The notes: generated by a model from the letters alone, not told the origin. 64,000 nt of DNA from DASUCS01 sp041166745 (GCA_041166745.1 JBEEGH010000032.1:40362-104361), one strand, 5' to 3'. Positions 42,270-51,893 are shown, numbered from the stretch's first letter. Made by a program: numbers and translations.

Positions 42270-43469
42270 TCAGCGCTTCCGTTCTGCTACGGAATCTGCG
42301 AACTCGGCCTTGGCTCGAGCCAGGACGTCGGGCTGCAACCAGAGGTCGGCGACGGTCATCGCCATCGCCTTCGCGCCGTCGATGACGGCTTGGTCTCCGT
42401 CGGCCGAGGCTGTGTATTCGGCGAACTCCGGCGTGTGAATCGAGAGGTGCGCGGGGGCGACCTTGATCATCGGATGGATCGACGGCACGAGGTACGACAC
42501 GTTTCCCATGTCGGTGCTGCCGACGACTTGATCGCCGCCGCCGGCGGAAGGGTCGATCAACGTGCGACCCGTGCTTGCTGCATTGGCGGTGTAGAGATCC
42601 AGCATCGTCCGGTTGTCGACCATGTCCGCGTACGCCGGATCCTGCCACTCGATCTCGATCTCGCAGCCCGCGGCTTGCGCTCCCGCTTCGAGGCACGCGA
42701 CGACGCGTGGCTTGAGCTTCTCCAGCGACTTCAACGTCGGTGACCGCACGTACCACTCGGCAGCGGCGAAGCGCGGCACGATGTTCGGCTTGTCGCCGCC
42801 GTTGGTGATGATGCCGTGGATGCGTTCGCTGGGCTTGATGTGTTGCCGCAACGCCGCGATGTTCATGTAACCGAGCACCGCGGCATCGAGCGCGTTGCGA
42901 CCCTTGTGCGGAAACGCCGCGGCGTGCGCGGCTTCGCCGTGATACTGGACCTTCATCTGATGAATCGCGATCACGTTCATCAACGCGAGGTCGGCGCCCG
43001 CTGGGTGCACCATCATCGCGGCATCGACGCCTTCGAAGGCTCCCCGCTGCGCGAGTAGCTCTTTCCCGCCGCCGCCTTCCTCCGCGGGCGTGCCCAGGAT
43101 CACGACACGGCCGCCGAGCTCATCGGCGAGCACCGCGGCAGCCACTCCCGCGCCGAGACCCGCAGTACCGATGATGTTGTGTCCGCACGCATGTCCGATG
43201 CCCGGAAGGGCGTCGTATTCACACAACACCGCGATCGTCGGGCCATCACCGCTGCCAGCGCGCGCGATGAAAGCCGTGTCGAGATCGAACGCATGCCGCT
43301 GGACGTCGAGCTTCTCGGCCTCGAGCAACCCGGTGAGCAGGTCGTGGGCGAAGTGCTCCTCGTAACACAGCTCGGGATGTTCGTGTATCTGGTGCGAGGC
43401 ATCGATGAGCATGTCGGCTCGCTTGTCGATCTCCGCCGCCAGACGTTCCTTCACCGCTGCGAGATCCAT
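42270..43469 (-). CDS. M20-family amidohydrolase/aminoacyl hydrolase
   Basis: This 399-residue cytoplasmic zinc hydrolase belongs to the M20 (AbgB-like) family. Metal-site phrases are CEYDALPGIGHACGHNIIG and TPAEEGGGGK. The later ligand region HPAGADLALMNV and a C-terminal STDMGNVSYLVPS follow. It probably cleaves an N-acyl or amide bond on a small molecule. ATG 43469 lies 9 nt after the DAGK-like gene. Substrate not deducible. Confidence 0.9.
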   Translation of the reverse strand: MDLAAVKERLAAEIDKRADMLIDASHQIHEHPELCYEEHFAHDLLTGLLEAEKLDVQRHAFDLDTAFIARAGSGDGPTIAVLCEYDALPGIGHACGHNIIGTAGLGAGVAAAVLADELGGRVVILGTPAEEGGGGKELLAQRGAFEGVDAAMMVHPAGADLALMNVIAIHQMKVQYHGEAAHAAAFPHKGRNALDAAVLGYMNIAALRQHIKPSERIHGIITNGGDKPNIVPRFAAAEWYVRSPTLKSLEKLKPRVVACLEAGAQAAGCEIEIEWQDPAYADMVDNRTMLDLYTANAASTGRTLIDPSAGGGDQVVGSTDMGNVSYLVPSIHPMIKVAPAHLSIHTPEFAEYTASADGDQAVIDGAKAMAMTVADLWLQPDVLARAKAEFADSVAERKR

Positions 43470-43478
43470 TAAGACGGT

Positions 43479-44087
43479 CTACACGACGCAGAGAAGTGCG
43501 TCTGGCTCGACTCGGATGCTCAGTGACTGCGCGGGTCCGACGAGCTCTCCGTCGAGCCACACGTCGAGACCCGCCACATCCACCTGGACGGCGGCAACTC
43601 GTCGCTGCTTGATGCCGGGATGCGGCACGTGGGTTCCTGTCGCTAGCCGCGACCGGGCTTTGATGCGCTCTCCCACGGACATCGTCACTTCGAAGGTGTC
43701 GAGTAACCCATCGTTCGGATGGCCGCGCGGGGCGACGTCCCAGTGTCCGAGGTACTCCGCGTTCATCGCTGCGTAGACCCGGCCGCGCCACCAGCGCTTG
43801 CGGGCAACCAGATGCGCGACGAACCAGTGCAGCCGACCGTCGATGAGTACCGCGCCGAGGTCGACCGGAAGGTGTACGGCTTCTTCGGATCGCAGACGCG
43901 CTTCATCCCCGGCGCCGCCGACGGTGCGACAGAGATCGCCGCCGAGGAGACCCAGCGGCGGCAGCGGCTCCGACGCTCGCCGCGCCCGTTCGACCACGGC
44001 GCGGGCTTCGGCATCGCTGCGCACGAGCACACCGTCAGAAGGCAGCGAGCCCGGCTCACCCCACGTTTGACCCTTCTCAATCGTCAT
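43479..44087 (-). CDS. diacylglycerol/NAD kinase-fold-like protein
   Basis: This 202-residue protein resembles the C-terminal part of the lipid kinase (YegS/DagK) fold. A degenerate GGD (LGLLGGDLCRTVGG) stands where GGDGT is expected. The late strand ends with LDGELVGPAQSLSIRVEPDALL. It is shorter than the usual 300 residues. ATG 44087 overlaps the helY end by 11 nt. It may be a non-catalytic relative, or a lipid-binding protein. I give the family at moderate confidence. Confidence 0.55.
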   Translation of the reverse strand: MTIEKGQTWGEPGSLPSDGVLVRSDAEARAVVERARRASEPLPPLGLLGGDLCRTVGGAGDEARLRSEEAVHLPVDLGAVLIDGRLHWFVAHLVARKRWWRGRVYAAMNAEYLGHWDVAPRGHPNDGLLDTFEVTMSVGERIKARSRLATGTHVPHPGIKQRRVAAVQVDVAGLDVWLDGELVGPAQSLSIRVEPDALLCVV

Positions 44088-46770
44088 CGGCAGGCTCGCT
44101 GTGGAGCTCTTCGTCGATGACCAGCTGCGGCTCGTCGTCGTCAGTCCCTGTGCCCACGACCGACGACGCCGCGATCACACCGCGGAAGCATCGTTCCGCG
44201 GCCTCGTTCGCCGCTCGCCGCGTGGCCTCCTGCGGCGCCGCGTTGCCGACCTGTCGCAGGAGATCGATCAACTGCTTCATGTTGCGAACGAAGTCGCCAC
44301 CCGACAGATCCTCGTCCTCGAGCACGCCCTCGAGCTCGCCCCCTGCCGCCCAAGCGTGCGCGAGCGCGACGAAGCCCGGATCAGGAAGCCGCGTCTGCGA
44401 CAAGGCGGCCTCGTGTTCGTCGGCTGCGAGCTCGCGCGCCAACCGCTCGATCTCGCCAAAGCGGTCCCGCGACTTTCCGGATGGGAACCAGGGTGCCGGA
44501 GGCGGCGTAGAGCTGCGGTGCTCGTACGTGAAGACCGACACCAGACCGGCCATCGACGCTGGATCCAGGTCGTCGAACACACCACTGTGCAGACACTCGG
44601 CGATCAACAGATCGCACTCGTGGTACAGGTGTGCCAGGCGGTCGCCCTTCTGCGTCAGCGCCCAGCCGTCGAGGTAGCCCCACGCCTCGAGCACACGCAG
44701 CACACGGTCGAAATGGCGGGCCAGCGATCCGGTCTCGCCTTTCACTCGCCGTTGGAGGTCGTCGACCTCGGCCTGGGCCCGTCGGGACTGGGCGAGCGCG
44801 CGCAGGTGGCTGTCGCGATCCGGACAACGAGCGACCGGATGCGTGTCCGCCTGAGCCGCCGCCCGTGAATGCTCGGCCGCCCCGGCACGCGGTGGTCGCG
44901 ATCGCTGCGGTCCGCGCAGCCGAGTTTGTTGTAGTCGCCGGGCGACCTGTTGCTGGAAGCTGTGGTTGTTCGGTGCGTAGGGCACTGGCAGCTCGACCTG
45001 ACCGAGTACCTCGGGGGGCATGTCGAAGTCGGCGGCGTCGAGCGTGAGGAGCTTGCGGTTGGCGGTGATGACCTTGAGACGCGATTCGTCGCGGCGATTG
45101 GCGAAGCTCAACACTGCGGCGCGCCCTCCGCGGCGCCCGACACCGATCTCGATGACATCTCCCGGGCGCAGGCGGGCGAGCGCCTCCGCCACCTGGCCGC
45201 GCGGCGAGATGACCCGCCGGCGGGCGTCGTCGACCGTGTCGAGCAGAGCGCGGTACTCCCCCAGATCACCGCGATCGCATTTCGCCTCGTCGAGGAGCGC
45301 CGCGAGCGCGGCTCGCCGCTTGTCGAGGCGCGTTTCCAATCGAACGATCGACCGATCGGTCTGATACTGGGCGAACGACAGATTCAGCAGGTGATGCGCG
45401 TCGGCCGGCTCGTACCGTTGCACCAGGTTCGCGGCCATGTTGTAGGTCGGACGGAAAGCAGAGGTCAGGCGAAAGGCGCGACTCGACGCGAGCGATGCCA
45501 CCTGTTCGAACGGCACGAACGGCGACCACAGCACCACCGCGTACCCGACCGGGTCCAGCCCGCGGCGACCCGCGCGACCCGTGAGCTGTGTGTACTCCCC
45601 TGGTGTGAGGAACTCGTGGCGCTCGCCCGTGAACTTCGACAGCTTCTCGATCACGACCGTTCTCGCCGGCATGTTGATGCCGAGAGCGAGTGTCTCGGTG
45701 GCGAAGACGATCTTCACGAGCCCCTGCGCGAAGCAGGCCTCGACGGCCTCCTTGAACGGCGGCACCATCCCGGCATGGTGCGCAGCGATCCCCTGCTCGA
45801 GGGCGGCAAGCCAGCGGTCGTAGCCGAGCACGTCGAGGTCGTCGTCGGATAGCGCTTCGACGTGGTGCTCGGCAATGGCTCGGATGCGCGGGCGTTCGTC
45901 GGGATCCGCGAGCCGAAGGCCAGCATGGACGCACGCGTCGGCGGCGTCGTCGCATGCCGCCCGGCTGAAGATGAAGAAGATGGCCGGCAGGAGATCCTCG
46001 TCCGAAAGGCGATCGACCACCTCGACGCGTCGTGGCGTGAAGAAGCGGCGGCGCGATCGTCCTCGGATGCGGGGGTCGCGCAGCGACTCTGCGTCGAGAC
46101 GGCTCGCTTCGGGATTGGGACGGTCGTCGACGAGGGTCGGCAAGAGGTGCAGCTCGGGCGACGAGCGATCGCCGACGCAATACAGGTTCACGAGCTCGAC
46201 CGGACGGCGGTCTTCGATCACGGCGGCGGTGGGCCCGCGCACGGTCGTGATCCAGTCGGCCAGCTCCTCGGTGTTCGACACCGTCGCGGAGAGGCACACG
46301 AGACGTACGTCCTTCGGCAAGTGCAGGATCACCTCCTCCCAGACCGGGCCGCGGTACGTGTCCTGCAGATAGTGGACCTCGTCGAGCACGACAAAGCGCA
46401 GACCGTCGAGGGCGGGAGACTCCGCATAGATCATGTTGCGAAGCACCTCGGTGGTCATCACGACGATGGGCGCGCTGCCGTTGACCGAGTTGTCACCGGT
46501 CAGCAGTCCCACACGGTCGGTGCCATACCGACGAACGAGGTCGCTGTACTTCTGGTTCGACAGCGCCTTGATCGGGGCCGTGTAGAACACCTTTCCGCCG
46601 GCAGCTAGGGCAAGCGCAACCGCGTACTCGGCCACCACGGTCTTGCCCGACCCGGTCGGTGCCGCGACGAGTACCGACTGCCCTGCGTCGAGCGCGTCGA
46701 ACGCCTGAGTCTGGAACGGATCGAGGGTGAAGTCGTAGGCCGCGCCGAGAGCGTTGCGGACCTCGGTCAT
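44077..46770 (-). CDS. helY: DEAD/DEAH RNA helicase, HelY/Mtr4-Ski2 type
   Basis: This 897-residue superfamily 2 helicase has Walker A APTGSGKT, motif II VLDEVHYL, motif III LSATVSN and motif VI TQLTGRAGRRGLD. The region after about residue 480 has the DSHCT-type helical end. ATG 46770 overlaps the tatC stop by 4 nt, as in mycobacteria where tatA-tatC-helY follow pafC. A Mtr4-like role in RNA processing is inferred. A low-complexity Arg/Ala region lies about 610-670. Confidence 0.93.
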   Translation of the reverse strand: MTEVRNALGAAYDFTLDPFQTQAFDALDAGQSVLVAAPTGSGKTVVAEYAVALALAAGGKVFYTAPIKALSNQKYSDLVRRYGTDRVGLLTGDNSVNGSAPIVVMTTEVLRNMIYAESPALDGLRFVVLDEVHYLQDTYRGPVWEEVILHLPKDVRLVCLSATVSNTEELADWITTVRGPTAAVIEDRRPVELVNLYCVGDRSSPELHLLPTLVDDRPNPEASRLDAESLRDPRIRGRSRRRFFTPRRVEVVDRLSDEDLLPAIFFIFSRAACDDAADACVHAGLRLADPDERPRIRAIAEHHVEALSDDDLDVLGYDRWLAALEQGIAAHHAGMVPPFKEAVEACFAQGLVKIVFATETLALGINMPARTVVIEKLSKFTGERHEFLTPGEYTQLTGRAGRRGLDPVGYAVVLWSPFVPFEQVASLASSRAFRLTSAFRPTYNMAANLVQRYEPADAHHLLNLSFAQYQTDRSIVRLETRLDKRRAALAALLDEAKCDRGDLGEYRALLDTVDDARRRVISPRGQVAEALARLRPGDVIEIGVGRRGGRAAVLSFANRRDESRLKVITANRKLLTLDAADFDMPPEVLGQVELPVPYAPNNHSFQQQVARRLQQTRLRGPQRSRPPRAGAAEHSRAAAQADTHPVARCPDRDSHLRALAQSRRAQAEVDDLQRRVKGETGSLARHFDRVLRVLEAWGYLDGWALTQKGDRLAHLYHECDLLIAECLHSGVFDDLDPASMAGLVSVFTYEHRSSTPPPAPWFPSGKSRDRFGEIERLARELAADEHEAALSQTRLPDPGFVALAHAWAAGGELEGVLEDEDLSGGDFVRNMKQLIDLLRQVGNAAPQEATRRAANEAAERCFRGVIAASSVVGTGTDDDEPQLVIDEELHSEPADDD

Positions 46771-47546
46771 CTGGCCTTGGCCACGGCGCGCCGGCGCCGG
46801 CGATTGCGCACCATCCCGAACACCACGGCCAGGCCGTAGAAGAGCCAGAGCGGAACCGAAAGCGCGAGCATGGAGAACGGGTCGTTGCTCGGTGTTGCGA
46901 CAGCCACGACGATCGCGATGACGACGATCGCGTGGCGCCAGTACTTGCGCAGGGTCTCGTTCGTGACGATGCCGGCGATCTGCAAGAAGATCAGCAGGAT
47001 CGGGAACTCGAAGCCGATGCCGAACGCCAGCATCATGTACGCGATCAGTTGGAAGTACTTGTCTGCGGTGTACGCCTGAGTGATGTCGGTGCCACCGATG
47101 TCCGCCAACCATGCGAGCGCCTTGGGCAGTGTCCAGTACGCGATGTATGCGCCCATGACGAACAGCACGATCGACGACGCGATGAACGGAAGCGCGTACC
47201 GCCGTTCGTGGCGATACAGGCCGGGCGAGACGAACTGCCAGGTCTGCCAGAGGATCACCGGCATCGAAAGAGCGGTCGCGACGTACGCCGTGAGCTTGAG
47301 GCGGATGGCGAACCCTTCCAGCGGGCTCGTAACGAGGAGGTTGCCACCCGCGATGCTGCGGGATGCGATCTCGCGGTAGGGGTGCAGGAGAAAGCTGAAG
47401 ACCCACGGGTACAGGAACCAGCCGACGATCGCGGCGATGCCGACGGCGATGCAGGTTCGGATGAGACGGCGACGGAGCTCGAGCAGGTGCTCCATCAAGG
47501 TCATGCGACCCTCGTCGGCGCCCGCCGGGAGTGCTTCTGAACTCAT
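46767..47546 (-). CDS. tatC: Tat translocase subunit TatC
   Basis: This 259-residue protein has six predicted membrane helices. The TatC N-terminal phrase MEHLLELRRRLIRT and the conserved FGIGFEFPILLIFLQ are present. It recognises the twin-arginine signal. It starts at ATG 47546, 15 nt after tatB, and is followed by helY in a 4-nt overlap. This Tat cluster lies downstream of pafABC as in mycobacteria. Confidence 0.96.
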   Translation of the reverse strand: MSSEALPAGADEGRMTLMEHLLELRRRLIRTCIAVGIAAIVGWFLYPWVFSFLLHPYREIASRSIAGGNLLVTSPLEGFAIRLKLTAYVATALSMPVILWQTWQFVSPGLYRHERRYALPFIASSIVLFVMGAYIAYWTLPKALAWLADIGGTDITQAYTADKYFQLIAYMMLAFGIGFEFPILLIFLQIAGIVTNETLRKYWRHAIVVIAIVVAVATPSNDPFSMLALSVPLWLFYGLAVVFGMVRNRRRRRAVAKAR

Positions 47547-47561
47547 GCTCGTAGAGCCGCT

Positions 47562-47813
47562 TTACGCGGCCGAGTCGTCGGGCTCGGACTTCGGCGCGGT
47601 GTCAGGTTCCGGATCCTTCACGGTCTCGAGCGGAGGACGAGTGACTTCGTCCATCACCGAGCGCATCTCGTCTTGGAACCCGCTCGACATTCGGCGCAGT
47701 TCGCCCATCACGTTGCCGATCTTGCGGGCGGCCTCCGGCAACTTGTCCGGTCCGAGCACGATGAGGGCGATGAGCAAGATGACCAGCAGCTCTCCGGCCC
47801 CTACGTTGAACAT
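47562..47813 (-). CDS. tatB: Tat translocase TatA/TatB-family subunit (TatB-like)
   Basis: This 83-residue protein has one N-terminal helix (AGELLVILLIALIVLGPDKLP), an amphipathic helix and an acidic tail. The GPDKLPEAARKIG form is closer to TatB than to the FGP.KLP of TatA. It forms part of the Tat receptor or pore with TatC. ATG 47813 is firm. The A-versus-B assignment is not certain from sequence alone. Confidence 0.87.
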   Translation of the reverse strand: MFNVGAGELLVILLIALIVLGPDKLPEAARKIGNVMGELRRMSSGFQDEMRSVMDEVTRPPLETVKDPEPDTAPKSEPDDSAA

Positions 47814-47822
47814 TTGTCGAAT

Positions 47823-48050
47823 CTACCGGTCGACCCGGCTCCGATCGGGGCGGGATCGGATGCGGTCGATGGTCGCTCGAGTGATGTCGGCCTCCTGTCG
47901 GAGGTCGATGAGCGCGGATCGCAGCTCCTCCAATTGGACGGATTCGTCTCGCAGATCGATCGTCGCTTCGGCCGTCTTGCGCACGGTCGCGGTGATGAGC
48001 ACGGCCCCAGCGGCCAGGAACAACAGAGAGGCAACCCAGAGCACACTCAC
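47823..48050 (-). CDS. small single-helix membrane protein with coiled coil
   Basis: This 75-residue protein has one transmembrane helix (VLWVASLLFLAAGAVLITA), then a charged helix (LRDESVQLEELRSALIDLR) likely to be a coiled coil. GTG 48050 is used; an in-frame GTG at 48044 is also possible. It lies 9 nt before tatB and is probably in its operon. I cannot assign a function; a Tat or cell-division accessory is only a guess. Confidence 0.5.
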   Translation of the reverse strand: MSVLWVASLLFLAAGAVLITATVRKTAEATIDLRDESVQLEELRSALIDLRQEADITRATIDRIRSRPDRSRVDR

Positions 48051-48125
48051 GGTCCGCGAACTTACCCAGTCCGAGGGTGAGGAAACGAGCCCAGCAGCAA
48101 GCACTGCTGAGATACGGAGTGTGGG

Positions 48126-48455
48126 CTACTTGCGGATCATCTCGACGACGGTGTCGAACCAGTCGTCGCGCTCGAGCAGCTCATGGAAGTCGAGGAGATC
48201 GTCGTGGTTGATGCGATCACCGAAGCGAGGCTCGAAGAGCTCCGCCGGTAGCCGCCAGGTCGACAGCTCAACGCCGGAGGCGACGAGCAGATCGACGATG
48301 CGGGGCTCCGCCGGCTTGACGACCGCCATCGCGCAATGGGGACACCGGAAGTGGTACGAGCCTGCGTTGTCCTCGATACACACACGGACGCGAACGTCGG
48401 CGGTCGTGAGTTCCACGTCGCCGCAATCCACGCATGTGGCTCGAATCGTTGCCAT
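48126..48455 (-). CDS. small conserved protein with zinc-ribbon N terminus
   Basis: This 109-residue protein has CVDCG near the start and CPHC about residue 39, two pairs able to bind one zinc. A helical acidic C-terminal half follows (LLDFHELLERDDWFDTVVEM). ATG 48455 follows GGAGG by 9 nt. I do not recognise it beyond the zinc-ribbon form. It is divergent from the GDPD gene. Confidence 0.7.
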   Translation of the reverse strand: MATIRATCVDCGDVELTTADVRVRVCIEDNAGSYHFRCPHCAMAVVKPAEPRIVDLLVASGVELSTWRLPAELFEPRFGDRINHDDLLDFHELLERDDWFDTVVEMIRK

Positions 48456-48590
48456 TCCGAAAGGCCTCCTGCCCGCTGTCTTCGCCTACTCCATCGGCAA
48501 TATCCATCGTCGTCATTACTGTTTGCCGACTCAATAGGTCCATCGTCCCTTTCCCGCTTCGGCACATAGCCCAAATTGCCCACTCCTGTC

Positions 48591-49322
48591 ATGGCTCCTT
48601 CCTACCCAGCACTGCGTGTCCCGCCGATTGGCTTCGCTCATCGCGGCGCAAGAGCACACGCGCCCGAGAACACGATCGAGGCCTTTGCCCTCGCGCGACG
48701 CCTCGGCGCCACCGGGCTGGAGAGCGATGTGTGGTGCACAGCCGACGGCGTCGCCGTGCTCGACCACGATGGAGTGGTCGGCACGCGAATGCGGCGGCGA
48801 CAGATCACCGAGGTCCCCCGCGCCGCGCTTCCTTCACACATCCCGGCGCTGGCCGACCTGTATGCCGAGTGCGGAACGGACTTCGAACTGTCGCTCGACG
48901 TGAAGGATCCCGCTGCAGCTCGAGCGACTGTCGCCGTCGCTCGTGCCGCCGGCGGCGACGCTCCCGGTCGCTTGTGGCTGTGTCATCACGACTGGCAGCA
49001 ACTCGTCGAGTGGCGACCAGCGTTTCCCGACGTGCGCCTGGTCGACTCGACCCGGTTGCGCTTCATGCGCAGCGGAGCGGAACGACGGGCGGCACAATTG
49101 GCGGACGCCGGCATCGATGCGGTCAACCTCCACGAATCCGACTGGACCGCCGGACTCACGACGTTGTTCCATCGCTTCAACGTGCTGACGTTCGGATGGG
49201 ACGCCCAGTTCGAGCGCGTGCTCGACAACCTGCTCGGAATGGGCATGGATGCGGTGTACTCCGACCACGTCGATCGGATGACGGAAGCCCTCGCTCGCGC
49301 GAGTCGCTCAGATCCCGCCTAA
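48591..49322 (+). CDS. glycerophosphodiester phosphodiesterase (GDPD family)
   Basis: This 243-residue TIM-barrel enzyme has GFAHRGARAHAPENTIEAF at the start, which carries the catalytic His-Arg-Gly and Glu-Asn. ESDVW and VLDHDG follow for metal binding. It would release glycerol phosphate from lipid head groups. ATG 48591 is used. Its last 15 nt overlap the convergent signal peptidase gene. The 135-bp divergent gap to 48455 is AT-richer than its surroundings and probably holds both promoters. Confidence 0.9.
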   Translation: MAPSYPALRVPPIGFAHRGARAHAPENTIEAFALARRLGATGLESDVWCTADGVAVLDHDGVVGTRMRRRQITEVPRAALPSHIPALADLYAECGTDFELSLDVKDPAAARATVAVARAAGGDAPGRLWLCHHDWQQLVEWRPAFPDVRLVDSTRLRFMRSGAERRAAQLADAGIDAVNLHESDWTAGLTTLFHRFNVLTFGWDAQFERVLDNLLGMGMDAVYSDHVDRMTEALARASRSDPA

Positions 49323-49988
49323 CGAACTGAGAGGCCAGACGCGCACGAACGCCCGGCCGACGATCAAGCTCTCGGGTATCGGCCCGAACTTGTTGCTTGC
49401 GCTCGAATCCGTGCGGTTGTCACCGAGGACGAAGACGTCGCCTTTGGGCACACGAATGCAGGGCGACGAGAACGTGTCGAAGACCGGCGTGACCACATTG
49501 GCCGCCAAGTAGGGCTCGGCGAGCTCCTGACCGTTGAGAAATATGTGCCCGGCACGACTCTCGATCGTGTCACCACCGAGAGCCACCACTCGCTTGATGA
49601 GATCGTGAACCTCCGCTGCGTTGTTCGGAGGCCTGATGGTCACCGGGTTGCCGTCGCAGCCCTCCACCGTCTGCGGGTCGGTCGAAGGCCGCTCGAAGAC
49701 GACGATGTCGCTGCGGTGCACGTCGTGCAGCTTGTAGCTCAGCTTGTTGACCAGCACCCGGTCGCCGACCTTGAGCGTCGGCTCCATTGACTGCGAGGGG
49801 ATGTAGAACGCCTGGAACAGGAACGTCTTGATGACGATGGCGACGAGAAGCGCTCCGGCGACGACGATGACCCACTCGATCGCGTTGCGACGGGAGTTGT
49901 GGCGTCGTCGGGCCCGACGCAGTCCTGACGGATCGCGCTCCGCGTTTTCTGTCTCGATCTCGTCGACGGCAGTTTCGTCCGGGGTCAC
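49308..49988 (-). CDS. lepB: signal peptidase I
   Basis: This 226-residue membrane-bound signal peptidase has a cytoplasmic Arg-rich start, one transmembrane helix (about 38-58) and the catalytic Ser67 in YIPSQSMEPTL. The catalytic Lys132 is in LIKRVVALGGD, and GDNRTDSSASN is box E. It cleaves Sec and Tat signal peptides. GTG 49988; a TACCCT box lies 9 nt upstream. It sits between pafC and the Tat genes, unlike the mycobacterial order. Confidence 0.94.
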   Translation of the reverse strand: MTPDETAVDEIETENAERDPSGLRRARRRHNSRRNAIEWVIVVAGALLVAIVIKTFLFQAFYIPSQSMEPTLKVGDRVLVNKLSYKLHDVHRSDIVVFERPSTDPQTVEGCDGNPVTIRPPNNAAEVHDLIKRVVALGGDTIESRAGHIFLNGQELAEPYLAANVVTPVFDTFSSPCIRVPKGDVFVLGDNRTDSSASNKFGPIPESLIVGRAFVRVWPLSSLGGI

Positions 49989-50009
49989 GTCGAGCCGAGG
50001 GTAGCCCCC

Positions 50010-50954
50010 CTAGTAGCGCGCGAGAACGCGCTGCGCCGCCTCGCGCGCACATTTCTCCAGTTTCTTGTCGCCGGTCACCTCCACGACACGAGCGCGAGGG
50101 CCGAGCCGCAGCAAGAGCCGCTCGAGCCAGGGCTTCGCCGAAATCGCCAGCGTGACGTGGAGCCGCCCGTCGCCACGGGTGTGCACCGCCTCCACCGGAT
50201 AGACCTCGGCCACCCACGCGGCCTCCGGCTCCAGTTCGAGCACCACGCGCGGATCGTCGGCGCGCGCCTCGAACAGTCCGAGCGTGCGTTGCTCCTCGGG
50301 CGGTTCAAAGGTCACATCGAGCTCGTCGACATCGACGACCCGGTCGACTCGAAACAACCGCTCCTCGTCGCGGAGGTGGTCGTAGCCGACGAGGTACCAC
50401 TGGCCATGGTCGGCATACACGCGATATGGGTCGACCTCGCGGGTGGTGCGCTCGTCACGCCCGTGGACGTAGTAGTCCATCCGCACGCGGTGCCGGCTGG
50501 CCCCGGCCTGCTGCAGCGTGCGAAGCACAGTCGCCGACGCGTAGCCGAGGTCGACGTCGATCGTCGTGTCGGCGTCGACCCCGAGGGTGGCGGCAACCTT
50601 CGCGATCCCGCGGGCGAGCGGACCATCCGGATCGGCTCCGGGCACGGCCAGCAAGCTCGCACCGGCGGCGACCAAGCCGAGCGCCTCCTCGGGCGTGAGC
50701 CGCAGCGCGCGGTCGAACGACGGCGACATGTGCACCCACACGCGTCCGCCCTCCACGACGATGTCGAACAGATCACCGGGCGAGTACGGCGGAATGCCCA
50801 CCATCGAGACGAGCGCGATGTCGCTCAGCAGATCTTGTGTCTCCAGGGCGAAGCGGGCGCACACCTCCTCGACGGTCGGGCCTTCGCGTGCCGCGACCCA
50901 CGGCAACAACGCGAGCAGCCGCTTGAGCCGATCGCTGGCGGTGAGTCTGCTCAC
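50010..50954 (-). CDS. pafC: PafC-like WYL-domain regulator
   Basis: This 314-residue protein has an N-terminal winged-helix (DRLKRLLALLPWVAAREG) and a WYL domain with the phrase QWYLVGYDHLRDEERLFRVDR. PafB and PafC act together as DNA-damage responsive transcription activators in mycobacteria. The GTG is in a GTGA overlap with pafB. The WYL pocket binds single-stranded nucleic acid in related proteins. Confidence 0.92.
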   Translation of the reverse strand: MSRLTASDRLKRLLALLPWVAAREGPTVEEVCARFALETQDLLSDIALVSMVGIPPYSPGDLFDIVVEGGRVWVHMSPSFDRALRLTPEEALGLVAAGASLLAVPGADPDGPLARGIAKVAATLGVDADTTIDVDLGYASATVLRTLQQAGASRHRVRMDYYVHGRDERTTREVDPYRVYADHGQWYLVGYDHLRDEERLFRVDRVVDVDELDVTFEPPEEQRTLGLFEARADDPRVVLELEPEAAWVAEVYPVEAVHTRGDGRLHVTLAISAKPWLERLLLRLGPRARVVEVTGDKKLEKCAREAAQRVLARY

Positions 50955-51880
50955 AGCTTGCGCAACCACTCGATGATGTCGACGCGCAGCGCCGGCGGGC
51001 TCAACACCTCGGCATGCTCGAGAAAGCCGAGCACGAACGATCGGAAGCCGTCGACGTTCGTAACCGACATCTCGAAGACGATCGAGCCGTCGTCGCGCTC
51101 TTCCACAACCGAATCCGTGCCGGCTTCACCGATCGCGATCGCCGCTTGTTGTGCGTCGACGAGCACGCGAGCGAGGAGCGGCTCGCCTTCGCCGAGCTGC
51201 CATGGCTCGACGCGGGCACCGGGAACACCGGTCGACGGCCGATCGAAGCCGTGTCGATCACCGGCGATCACCTCCCCCTCGATGCGATCGACGCGAAAGT
51301 TGCGTTCGTCGTCGCGCAAATGGTCGTAACCGCTGACGTACCAGTGGTCGCGCTGGAAGTCGAGGCGGTACGGGTCGACCGTTCGTTCGGCGTCGCGGTA
51401 CGTGAAGGTCACCGGCTTGCGCTCGTTGGCCGCATCCCAGAGCACGACAAGCCGTTTGTCGACCGGGATCGGCGCGACCTCGGGCCCGATGTCGGCCGCG
51501 GCGGTAACGGTCGGCAGACCGCCCAGCTTCCACAGGCCGCCGGCGCCCTCGATCCCGTCGAGGCGGACCGTCGAGGCCGCGAGATGGAGGGCGGCGAGCT
51601 CGTCTGGCTCGAGTCCGGGATCGCGTAGGTAGTACTGGTCTTTCGGGATGCGGTAGCCCGTCTCGGGAGGATCCGTGCCGGAGATCTCGCTGAGCACGAG
51701 CGGAATCCCCATTTCGCGGAGGTCGTCCTTGTCGCGCTCGAACGTGCGCCGGAACGCCAGCTTCTCGTCGGGGTAGCCGTACACCCGCTTCGAGATCTCG
51801 GCCGCAGACAGCGGCTTCGGCGTCTCGAGCAACGCGGCGGTGAGGTTGAGCAGCCGCTCGAGCTTCTCGGAGGAAGGCAT
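50951..51880 (-). CDS. pafB: PafB-like WYL-domain regulator
   Basis: This 309-residue protein has an N-terminal HTH (KLERLLNLTAALLETPKPLS) and a WYL domain with HWYVSGYDHLRDDERNFRVDR. It is encoded 13 nt after pafA and overlaps pafC by 4 nt. It is expected to heterodimerise with PafC to activate DNA-damage genes. The name follows the gene order next to pafA and is well supported. Confidence 0.92.
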   Translation of the reverse strand: MPSSEKLERLLNLTAALLETPKPLSAAEISKRVYGYPDEKLAFRRTFERDKDDLREMGIPLVLSEISGTDPPETGYRIPKDQYYLRDPGLEPDELAALHLAASTVRLDGIEGAGGLWKLGGLPTVTAAADIGPEVAPIPVDKRLVVLWDAANERKPVTFTYRDAERTVDPYRLDFQRDHWYVSGYDHLRDDERNFRVDRIEGEVIAGDRHGFDRPSTGVPGARVEPWQLGEGEPLLARVLVDAQQAAIAIGEAGTDSVVEERDDGSIVFEMSVTNVDGFRSFVLGFLEHAEVLSPPALRVDIIEWLRKL

Positions 51881-51893
51881 CTGGTGACTCGAG

